A program made the position numbers and the translations under genes. This document shows positions 32,341 through 38,635 of a stretch of 38,635 nt of DNA, piece by piece (the first letter of the stretch is position 1; every line of letters begins with the position of its first letter). This stretch comes from an uncultured Burkholderiales bacterium (lineage in GTDB: Bacteria; Pseudomonadota; Gammaproteobacteria; Burkholderiales; Burkholderiaceae_C). The notes under the pieces are model-generated. The model was given only the letters and a program-made list of their open reading frames with translations. It was not told where the DNA came from and did not search any database. The stretch lies in contig CAIMTJ010000032.1 of NCBI GenBank assembly GCA_903844385.1, positions 1-38,635 on the forward strand. The letters run 5' to 3'.

Positions 32341-33651
32341 ATGACAGCGTTGATCGAAACATTGGAAAAATTGGAACGCAAAGTCACCTTGACTTTGCCT
32401 GTTGGTGTCATTCAGCGCGAGGTCGATGCGCGACTCAAAAAGCTCGCCCGGCAAGTCAAGATTGATGGTTTTCGCCCTGGTAAAGTGCCCATGAACATTG
32501 TGGCGCAGCGCTACGGCTACTCGGTTCAATACGAGGTCATGAATGACAAAGTGGGCGAGGCCTTTAACAAAGTCGCGCAAGAGGCCAATTTGAGGATTGC
32601 GGGCGCGCCCAAAATCACTGAAAAAGAAGAGGCGAGCGAGGGCATGCTGGCTTTTGACGCGCTCTTTGAGGTCTATCCCGAGATCAAACTGGGTGACTTG
32701 TCAGGCGAAGAGGTGGAGAAGTTCCACGCCGAGGTCACCGCAGAAGCGATCGACAAAACCATCGATATCCTCAGAAAACAACGCACCACCTATGGCCAAC
32801 GCGCACTCGACGCGAGTGTGCAAATGAGCGACCGCGTCACGGTGGATTTTGAAGGCAAGGTCGATGGCGAGCCTTTTGATGGCGGCAAAGCCACCGATTT
32901 CCAGTTCGCCGTGGGCGAGGGGCAAATGCTCAAAGAGTTTGAAGACGCGGTACTTGGCATGAAGAGTGGCGAGAGCAAGACCTTTCCCTTGAGTTTTCCA
33001 GCCGACTACCACGGCAAAGACGTGGCCGGGAAAATGGCCGATTTTTTGGTGTCGGTCAAAAAGATCGAGGCCTCCAATTTGCCCGAACTCAACGAAGCCT
33101 TTGTGAAGTCTTTGGGGGTGTCTGAGCCCACCGTCGAAGGTTTGCGCGCTGATATTGAAAAGAACCTGGCGCGCGAGGTCAAAGCCCGCTTGCTTGGTAA
33201 AAACAAACAAGTGGTGCTCCAAGCGCTGGTGGCCAAGGCTCAGTTGGATCTGCCCAAGGCGATCGTGCAAACCGAGCTCGAGCGCATGGTCGAGCGTGCC
33301 CGGGAAGACTTGAAGTCACGTGGGATCAAAGACGCGGACAAAGCGCCCATTCCAGAAGATCTCTTTCGCCCCCAGGCTGAAGCGCGTGTGCGCATGGGCC
33401 TGGTGGTCTCTGAAGTGGTGCATGTCAACGAGCTTTACGCCAAGCCCGAACAAATCAAGGAGCACATTGATCATTTGGCCTCGAGCTATGAAAGGCCCGA
33501 GGATGTGTCGCGCTGGTACTACAGTGACAAGGACCGTTTGGCCGAAGTCGAGGCCTTGGTGGTGGAGGAGAATGTGACCCAATTTGTCCTCTCTCAAGTC
33601 AAGGTCAAAGAAAAAATCGTATCCTTTGAAGAACTCATGGGTCAGTCCTGA
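32341..33651 (+). CDS. tig: Trigger factor
   Basis: A 436-residue ribosome-bound chaperone and prolyl isomerase. The ribosome-binding signature GFRPGKVP lies at 43-50. The FKBP-type PPIase domain (about 161-245) has [21 protein letters not shown]. The rest is the C-terminal chaperone arms. The open frame begins at 32311, but GGAG eight bases before ATG 32341 and the usual start ([17 protein letters not shown]) support this one. It heads the tig-clpP-clpX-lon run, 29 bases before clpP. Confidence 0.97.
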   Translation: MTALIETLEKLERKVTLTLPVGVIQREVDARLKKLARQVKIDGFRPGKVPMNIVAQRYGYSVQYEVMNDKVGEAFNKVAQEANLRIAGAPKITEKEEASEGMLAFDALFEVYPEIKLGDLSGEEVEKFHAEVTAEAIDKTIDILRKQRTTYGQRALDASVQMSDRVTVDFEGKVDGEPFDGGKATDFQFAVGEGQMLKEFEDAVLGMKSGESKTFPLSFPADYHGKDVAGKMADFLVSVKKIEASNLPELNEAFVKSLGVSEPTVEGLRADIEKNLAREVKARLLGKNKQVVLQALVAKAQLDLPKAIVQTELERMVERAREDLKSRGIKDADKAPIPEDLFRPQAEARVRMGLVVSEVVHVNELYAKPEQIKEHIDHLASSYERPEDVSRWYYSDKDRLAEVEALVVEENVTQFVLSQVKVKEKIVSFEELMGQS

Positions 33652-33680
33652 GTTCCCCTTTTTACATTGAAAGCGCGCTG

Positions 33681-34289
33681 ATGAACCAATTAGACATCCA
33701 AGGCCTTGGCATGATTCCCATGGTCATCGAACAGTCTGGACGCGGTGAGCGTTCTTATGACATTTACTCACGCCTCTTGAAAGAGCGAGTGATTTTCTTG
33801 GTCGGTCCTGTGAACGACCAGACGGCCAATTTGGTGGTCGCACAATTGTTGTTTTTGGAGAGCGAAAATCCTGACAAGGACATCTCTTTTTATATCAACT
33901 CTCCTGGCGGCTCGGTGAGTGCGGGCATGGCCATTTATGACACCATGAACTTCATCAAGCCGGCTGTGTCGACTTTGTGCATCGGCATGGCCGCGAGCAT
34001 GGGCGCATTCTTACTGACCGCTGGGGCCAAGGGCAAGCGGTTTTCTCTGCCCAACTCCAAGGTCATGATTCACCAGCCCTTGGGCGGAACCCAAGGACAG
34101 GCGACAGAAATTGAGATTCACGCCCGTGAAATTCTCAAAACCCGCGAACAGTTGAACAAGATTTTGGCCGAAAGGACTGGCCAGCCTTTGGAGAAAATTG
34201 AGCGCGACACGGAGCGCGACTATTACCTCTCAGCCGACGAGTCCAAGGACTATGGTTTGATTGATCAAGTCATTGCCAAGCGCCCCTGA
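33681..34289 (+). CDS. clpP: ClpP: ATP-dependent Clp protease proteolytic subunit
   Basis: A 202-residue serine peptidase. The catalytic triad is S106 (GMAASMGA), H131 (MIHQPLGG) and D180 (ERDTERD), with the same spacing as in E. coli. [19 protein letters not shown] lines the active site. It forms a tetradecameric chamber fed by ClpX or ClpA. A short propeptide is likely at the N-terminus. clpX follows after 235 bases holding a strong hairpin. Confidence 0.98.
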   Translation: MNQLDIQGLGMIPMVIEQSGRGERSYDIYSRLLKERVIFLVGPVNDQTANLVVAQLLFLESENPDKDISFYINSPGGSVSAGMAIYDTMNFIKPAVSTLCIGMAASMGAFLLTAGAKGKRFSLPNSKVMIHQPLGGTQGQATEIEIHAREILKTREQLNKILAERTGQPLEKIERDTERDYYLSADESKDYGLIDQVIAKRP

Positions 34290-34402
34290 ATCGACTCAGT
34301 CACGCCATCTGCTTGAGTCTTGCCGTAGGCGCAGCCGGTTGATCAAATTGCACCCCGTCTCTTGGGCCAGGGTACTGCGCTGGAAAGCCTTGGTGCAGCC
34401 AA

Positions 34403-34434
34403 CCCATCCCGCGCCCACTTGGACGCGGGATGGG
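34403..34434 (+). terminator. Strong hairpin between clpP and clpX
   Basis: CCCATCCCGCG (34403-34413) pairs perfectly with CGCGGGATGGG (34424-34434), an 11-bp GC-rich stem with a 10-base loop. No T run follows directly; the nearest is some 40 bases on (34477-34484). It may be a partial terminator, attenuator or processing site that sets the ClpP:ClpX ratio. Confidence 0.5.
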
Positions 34435-34462
34435 GCCTTCCTCAGGGGATCGATTTGGCTTT

Positions 34463-34493
34463 TTGGGGGGCGGCCCTTTTTTTTGGGTATCAT
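34463..34493 (+). promoter_or_regulatory. Possible clpX promoter
   Basis: TTGGGG (34463-34468) and TATCAT (34488-34493) are 19 bases apart, with the -10 matching at five of six positions. It lies after the intergenic hairpin and 31 bases before the clpX ATG, a fitting place for separate clpX expression. The long spacer and weak -35 make it tentative. Confidence 0.3.
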
Positions 34494-34524
34494 TGCCCCA
34501 ACTCATTCAATTTAAGAACACTTC

Positions 34525-35793
34525 ATGGCCGAGAAAAAAGGCAATTCCGCTGAAAAAACCCTCTATTGCTCTTTTTGCGGCAAGAGTCAACATGAGGTCA
34601 AAAAACTCATTGCGGGACCTTCGGTCTTCATTTGTGATGAATGCATTGAGTTGTGCAACGAAATCGTTCGCGATGAATTGCCCCAGCTCACCGCCTCGCT
34701 CAAGGATGGACAAACTGATTTGCCCACCCCAGCCCTGATCAAAGCGAATTTGGACCAATACGTGATTGGCCAAGAAGTGGCCAAGAAAAGCTTGTCTGTT
34801 GCGGTGTACAACCACTACAAGCGTTTGCAGCACAAAGAACACGCTAAAAAAGACGACGTCGAGTTGTCCAAGAGCAATATTTTGCTCATCGGCCCCACCG
34901 GCTCTGGCAAGACACTGCTCGCTCAAACCTTGGCGCGCATGCTCAATGTGCCCTTTGTGATGGCAGACGCCACCACGCTCACCGAGGCGGGATATGTCGG
35001 GGAAGATGTCGAGAACATCATCCAAAAATTGTTGCAGACATGCAACTACGAGGTCGACAAAGCCCAGAAGGGCATCGTCTACATCGATGAAATCGACAAA
35101 ATCACCCGCAAATCTGACAACCCCTCCATCACCCGAGACGTCTCGGGCGAAGGTGTGCAGCAAGCGCTCTTAAAGCTCATCGAGGGCACCATGGCGAGTG
35201 TGCCTCCCCAAGGCGGCAGAAAGCACCCCAATCAAGATTTTGTGCAAGTTGACACCACCAACATCTTGTTCATTTGCGGCGGTGCCTTCTCAGGCCTAGA
35301 GAAAGTCATAGAAAGTCGCACCGAGTCCTCTGGGATTGGTTTTAGCGCTTCGGTCAAGAGTAAGCAAGAGAGAAGTCTCACCCAGGTTTTTCGGGACGTG
35401 GAGCCCGAGGACTTGATCAAGTTCGGACTGATCCCCGAGTTGGTGGGTCGCATGCCTGTGGTGGCCACCTTGAGTGAGCTCAGCGAAGACGCCTTGGTGC
35501 AGATCTTGACTGAGCCCAAAAACGCCTTGGTCAAGCAATACGCCAAGCTCTTGGCCATGGAGGGGGTGGATTTGGAAATTCGTCCCAATGCCCTCAAGGC
35601 GATTGCCAAAAAAGCCTTGGAGCGAAAAACTGGGGCTCGTGGATTGCGCTCCATCCTTGAATTGTCGCTGATCGACACCATGTACGATCTACCCAATGTG
35701 AGCAATGTGGAAAAAGTGGTGGTGGACGAGTCCACCATTGATGAAAACAAGCCCCCTTTATTGGTTTACCGCGAGGAAGCCAAGAAAGCCTGA
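34525..35793 (+). CDS. clpX: ClpX: ATP-dependent unfoldase of the Clp protease
   Basis: A 422-residue AAA+ unfoldase. The N-terminal zinc domain has C15, C18, C37 and C40. Walker A is GPTGSGKT (123-130) and Walker B is [10 protein letters not shown] with D188 and E189. [26 protein letters not shown] and the sensor segment [12 protein letters not shown] are typical. It recognises tagged proteins and threads them into ClpP. Length matches E. coli ClpX. lon follows after 68 bases, in which GACCCCTTGGGGTC (35812-35825) could form a small hairpin. Confidence 0.98.
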   Translation: MAEKKGNSAEKTLYCSFCGKSQHEVKKLIAGPSVFICDECIELCNEIVRDELPQLTASLKDGQTDLPTPALIKANLDQYVIGQEVAKKSLSVAVYNHYKRLQHKEHAKKDDVELSKSNILLIGPTGSGKTLLAQTLARMLNVPFVMADATTLTEAGYVGEDVENIIQKLLQTCNYEVDKAQKGIVYIDEIDKITRKSDNPSITRDVSGEGVQQALLKLIEGTMASVPPQGGRKHPNQDFVQVDTTNILFICGGAFSGLEKVIESRTESSGIGFSASVKSKQERSLTQVFRDVEPEDLIKFGLIPELVGRMPVVATLSELSEDALVQILTEPKNALVKQYAKLLAMEGVDLEIRPNALKAIAKKALERKTGARGLRSILELSLIDTMYDLPNVSNVEKVVVDESTIDENKPPLLVYREEAKKA

Positions 35794-35861
35794 ATCCCTG
35801 TGTGGGATGGAGACCCCTTGGGGTCCACCCGTCGACACATTTACTGATGGAAGTTTGACCC

Positions 35862-38282
35862 ATGTCTGGACAAGTTCCCCTGCCGCCCGCCCCCTTGGAT
35901 TTACCACTTCTCCCGCTCAGGGACGTGGTGGTGTTTCCGCACATGGTCATCCCACTCTTTGTGGGTCGCCCCAAGAGCATCAAAGCGCTGGAGACCGCCA
36001 TGGGGCTGGATCGGCGCATCATGCTCGTGGCGCAAAAAGCCGCGGCCAAAGATGAGCCCTCGGTGGGAGACATGTTTGAGGTGGGCTGTGTGGCCACGAT
36101 TTTGCAAATGCTCAAATTGCCCGATGGCACTGTGAAGGTCTTGGTCGAGGGCCAACAGCGTGCTCGGGTCAACCAGATCGAAGACGGAGAAGCACACTTC
36201 AACGCCAATGTGACCCCCATTGAGTTGCCCGATGCGCATGAAGCCGAGACCGAGATCGAGGCTCTCCGAAGAGCTGTCATGCAGCAGTTTGATCAGTACG
36301 TCAAACTGAACAAAAAAATACCCCCCGAGATCCTCACCTCCATCTCCAGCATTGATGACCCGGGTCGTTTGGCCGACACCATTGCGGCGCATTTGCCCTT
36401 GAAGTTGGAAAACAAGCAAATGGTGCTGGATTTGTCTGACGTCAAAGCCCGGCTTGAGAATTTGTTTGAGCAACTCGAGCGCGAAGTCGATATTTTGAAT
36501 GTTGACAAACGCATCCGAGGCCGTGTCAAACGTCAAATGGAGAAAAACCAGCGCGATTTTTACTTGAATGAGCAAGTCAAGGCCATTCAAAAAGAATTGG
36601 GCGAAGGTGAAGAGGGCGCTGACATTGAAGAGATTGAGAAAAAGATCAAGGCTGCCAAAATGCCCCAAGAGGCTCGCAAAAAGGCCGATGGTGAGCTCAA
36701 GAAATTAAAGTTGATGTCACCCATGTCGGCTGAAGCCACGGTGGTGAGAAACTACATCGATGTCTTGGTGAATTTGCCTTGGAGCAAGAAGACCAAGATC
36801 AAGCACGATTTGGGCAACGCTGAGAATGTGCTCAATGAGGACCACTATGGCCTGGATAAGGTCAAAGACCGCATTTTGGAGTACTTGGCGGTACAAATGC
36901 GCGTTGATAAAGTGAAAGCTCCTATCCTGTGTTTGGTTGGGCCCCCTGGGGTTGGCAAGACGTCGCTAGGGCAGTCGATTGCCAAGGCCACGGGTCGCAA
37001 ATACGTGCGCATGGCCTTGGGTGGTATGCGCGATGAGGCGGAGATCCGCGGACACCGCCGCACCTACATTGGTGCCTTACCTGGCAAGTTGCTGCAAAAC
37101 CTCAGCAAGGTCAACACCCGCAATCCGCTGTTTTTGCTCGATGAGATCGACAAATTGGGCAGCGATTTTAGGGGGGATCCTTCAAGTGCATTGCTCGAGG
37201 TTTTGGATCCCGAGCAAAATCACACCTTCAGCGATCACTATGTGGAGGTGGATTTTGACTTGAGTGATGTGATGTTTGTGGCCACATCGAATTCGATGAA
37301 CATCCCGCCCGCTTTGCTTGACCGCATGGAGGTGATTCGCCTGTCAGGCTACACGGAAGATGAAAAAACCCACATTGCCATTAAGTATTTGTTGCCCAAG
37401 CAAATGAAAAACAATGGGGTGAAGGATTTTGAGCTCGATGTTCAAGAGTCGGCCATTCGCGATGTGGTGCGCTACTTCACACGTGAGGCCGGGGTGCGTT
37501 CACTCGAGCGCGAGATGTCCAAAATTTGTCGCAAGGTGGTCAAAGCCTTGCAACTCAAGCAAATGCAACCTCAAGTGGTGGTGACGGCTGAAAATCTGGA
37601 CCAATTTCTTGGGGTGAGAAAGTACACCTATGGGCGTGCCGAGGCGCAAAACCAGGTTGGTCAAGTTGTGGGTTTGGCTTGGACGGAAGTGGGTGGGGAT
37701 TTGTTGACCATTGAGGCCGCATCGATGCCGGGCAAGGGTACCATCACCCGCACTGGCTCCTTGGGCGACGTGATGAAGGAGTCGGTGGAGGCCGCTCGAA
37801 CGGTGGTGCGCTCACGCGCCAAGCGTTTGGGGATCAAGGATGAAATGTTTGAGAAAAAAGACATTCACATTCACGTCCCCGATGGCGCTACGCCCAAGGA
37901 TGGCCCCTCTGCGGGAGCAGCGATGACAACCGCCTTGGTCTCGGCCTTGACCGGTATTCCTGTTCGCGCTGATGTGGCCATGACGGGTGAGATCACCCTG
38001 CGCGGTGAGGTCACAGGGATTGGTGGCTTAAAAGAAAAACTCTTGGCCGCTTTGAGAGGGGGTATCAAGACTGTTTTGATCCCTGAAGAGAACGTCAAGG
38101 ACTTGCAAGAGATTCCTGAAAATGTGAAAAATGGTTTAGAAATTGTGCCGGTGCGTTGGATCGACAAAGTGCTGGAATTGGCGCTAGAAAAAATGCCCGA
38201 AGCTTTGAAAGACGAGGAGCCAGTGGTGGCGACAGTCGTGCCCGAGGTGCAAGTCACGCCACCGGCTGCGGTGAAACACTGA
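35862..38282 (+). CDS. lon: Lon: ATP-dependent protease La
   Basis: An 806-residue Lon protease. It has the N-terminal substrate domain (LPLLPLRDVVVFPHM near residue 14), a coiled-coil middle, and an AAA+ domain with Walker A GPPGVGKT (360-367) and FLLDEIDKLG. The protease domain has S683 (DGPSAGAAM) and K726 (GGLKEK), the Ser-Lys dyad, at the E. coli spacing. It degrades misfolded and regulatory proteins. The C-terminal tail (about 20 residues after EEP) is Val/Pro-rich. No heat-shock promoter could be shown in the short gap after clpX. Confidence 0.98.
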   Translation: MSGQVPLPPAPLDLPLLPLRDVVVFPHMVIPLFVGRPKSIKALETAMGLDRRIMLVAQKAAAKDEPSVGDMFEVGCVATILQMLKLPDGTVKVLVEGQQRARVNQIEDGEAHFNANVTPIELPDAHEAETEIEALRRAVMQQFDQYVKLNKKIPPEILTSISSIDDPGRLADTIAAHLPLKLENKQMVLDLSDVKARLENLFEQLEREVDILNVDKRIRGRVKRQMEKNQRDFYLNEQVKAIQKELGEGEEGADIEEIEKKIKAAKMPQEARKKADGELKKLKLMSPMSAEATVVRNYIDVLVNLPWSKKTKIKHDLGNAENVLNEDHYGLDKVKDRILEYLAVQMRVDKVKAPILCLVGPPGVGKTSLGQSIAKATGRKYVRMALGGMRDEAEIRGHRRTYIGALPGKLLQNLSKVNTRNPLFLLDEIDKLGSDFRGDPSSALLEVLDPEQNHTFSDHYVEVDFDLSDVMFVATSNSMNIPPALLDRMEVIRLSGYTEDEKTHIAIKYLLPKQMKNNGVKDFELDVQESAIRDVVRYFTREAGVRSLEREMSKICRKVVKALQLKQMQPQVVVTAENLDQFLGVRKYTYGRAEAQNQVGQVVGLAWTEVGGDLLTIEAASMPGKGTITRTGSLGDVMKESVEAARTVVRSRAKRLGIKDEMFEKKDIHIHVPDGATPKDGPSAGAAMTTALVSALTGIPVRADVAMTGEITLRGEVTGIGGLKEKLLAALRGGIKTVLIPEENVKDLQEIPENVKNGLEIVPVRWIDKVLELALEKMPEALKDEEPVVATVVPEVQVTPPAAVKH

Positions 38283-38290
38283 GTTGTGGC

Positions 38291-38324
38291 TTGCCAAGGA
38301 ATTTGAAAAATTAGGACTTGGCAA
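38291..38324. repeat. Inverted repeat overlapping the tRNA-Gly -35
   Basis: TTGCCAAG (38291-38298) and CTTGGCAA (38317-38324) form an 8-bp stem with an 18-base loop. The right arm covers the -35 box of the tRNA promoter, and the left arm repeats the anticodon-arm sequence CTTGCCAAGG found inside the tRNA (38388-38397). It may help end the lon transcript or be a sequence echo of the tRNA. Confidence 0.55.
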
Positions 38325-38347
38325 ACACTTTAAAATTCGGGTACAAT
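38318..38347 (+). promoter_or_regulatory. Promoter of tRNA-Gly
   Basis: TTGGCA (38318-38323) and TACAAT (38342-38347) with an 18-base spacer. Both match consensus at five of six positions. The tRNA begins ten bases after the -10. Confidence 0.7.
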
Positions 38348-38357
38348 TACAAGCTCT

Positions 38358-38433
38358 GCGGGAGTAGCTCAGTTGGTAGAGCGCAACCTTGCCAAGGTTG
38401 AGGTCGCGAGTTCGAGCCTCGTCTCCCGCTCCA
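38358..38433 (+). tRNA. tRNA-Gly (anticodon GCC)
   Basis: Acceptor arms GCGGGAG and CTCCCGC pair perfectly. The D arm AGCTCAGTTGGTAGAGC, the anticodon stem CAACC/GGTTG with loop TTGCCAA, and T arm CGCGAGTTCGAGCCTCG are complete. Encoded CCA is present. The GCC anticodon reads GGC and GGU. Confidence 0.98.
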
Positions 38434-38438
38434 ATATG

Positions 38439-38472
38439 AAAAAAAGGGAAGCTCATTGGCTTCCCTTTTTTT
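38439..38472. terminator. Intrinsic terminator after tRNA-Gly
   Basis: A7-GGGAAGC, loop TCATTG, GCTTCCC-T7: a perfect stem of 14 pairs followed or formed by a seven-base T run. The A/T symmetry means it could act on both strands. It lies six bases after the tRNA and before tRNA-Cys. Confidence 0.9.
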
Positions 38473-38495
38473 GTCAAAACATTGGATTATTTAAC

Positions 38496-38569
38496 GGCGC
38501 GGTAGCAAAGCGGTTATGCACCGGATTGCAAATCCGTGTAGGTCGGTTCGACTCCGGCCCGCGCCTCCA
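38496..38569 (+). tRNA. tRNA-Cys (anticodon GCA)
   Basis: Acceptor arms GGCGCGG and CCGCGCC pair. The D arm GCAAAGCGGTTATGC, an anticodon loop TTGCAAA on stem CGGA/TCCG, and T arm TCGGTTCGACTCCGG follow. CCA is encoded (TCCA end). The outer anticodon-stem pair appears mismatched (C/T). It lies after the tRNA-Gly terminator, so it needs its own promoter or read-through. Confidence 0.96.
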
Positions 38570-38579
38570 TTCATTAGAT

Positions 38580-38608
38580 TTGCTTATATTTTGGTTGTTA
38601 AGCATAAT
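38580..38608 (+). promoter_or_regulatory. Candidate promoter for a gene beyond the window
   Basis: TTGCTT (38580-38585) and CATAAT (38603-38608) with a 17-base spacer, in an AT-rich end stretch after tRNA-Cys. The last 66 bases hold no gene that can be recognised. Confidence 0.4.
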
Positions 38609-38635
38609 TAAGACAACATGTCTTTTGTGCGTTAA

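Overview
The window looks like chromosomal DNA of a betaproteobacterium of the order Burkholderiales, probably a Comamonadaceae-type freshwater or soil organism. This is inferred from the tig-clpP-clpX-lon order, orphan Bug (TctC-type) periplasmic receptors, an hpnCDE squalene block, paired DUF1800/DUF1501 genes, and frequent ATGA/GTGA gene overlaps. No insertion sequence, phage gene, CRISPR array or rRNA was found. Three tRNA genes are present.

Layout. 1-1642: a small J-domain protein and a RIO-type kinase on the plus strand. 1727-7139: a minus-strand series with a MAPEG protein, a small protein coupled to an ApbE-like flavin transferase, an ATP-grasp ligase, an orphan Bug receptor, an Ala/Ser-rich protein and a possible small ORF. 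7140-7758: a poor stretch ending in a probable promoter. 7759-22522: a tightly packed plus-strand block of 13 genes. It holds a complete Liv-type ABC importer (receptor, two permeases, two ATPases), a Bug receptor, a LeuC/LeuD-like hydro-lyase pair, HyuB/HyuA (ATP-dependent hydantoinase/oxoprolinase family), an isochorismatase-fold hydrolase without the catalytic Cys, a FAD dehydrogenase of the fumarate reductase type, and an isocitrate lyase/methylisocitrate lyase-type lyase. 22629-24445: hemH and a HAD phosphatase, head to head. 24541-27595: hpnC-hpnD-hpnE on the minus strand (squalene synthesis). 27836: tRNA-Leu(UAG). 28399-31882: a DUF1800 lipoprotein and a Tat-exported DUF1501 protein. 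32341-38282: trigger factor, ClpP, ClpX and Lon, followed by tRNA-Gly(GCC) with a clear promoter, a terminator and tRNA-Cys(GCA).

The most interesting part is the 7.8-22.5 kb block. It combines uptake (ABC plus Bug receptor), amide or cyclic-amide hydrolysis (HyuAB plus isochorismatase-like enzyme) and a dehydrogenation-hydration-cleavage set (FAD dehydrogenase, LeuCD-like hydratase, KRCGH-type lyase). The last three resemble the logic of 2,3-dimethylmalate or methylcitrate degradation, but the combination matches no pathway I can name. Two tiny reading frames sit at gene junctions in this block, both overlapping a neighbouring CDS by four bases and sharing an 11-base sequence. Gene functions are read from motifs and context only; no database search was possible.
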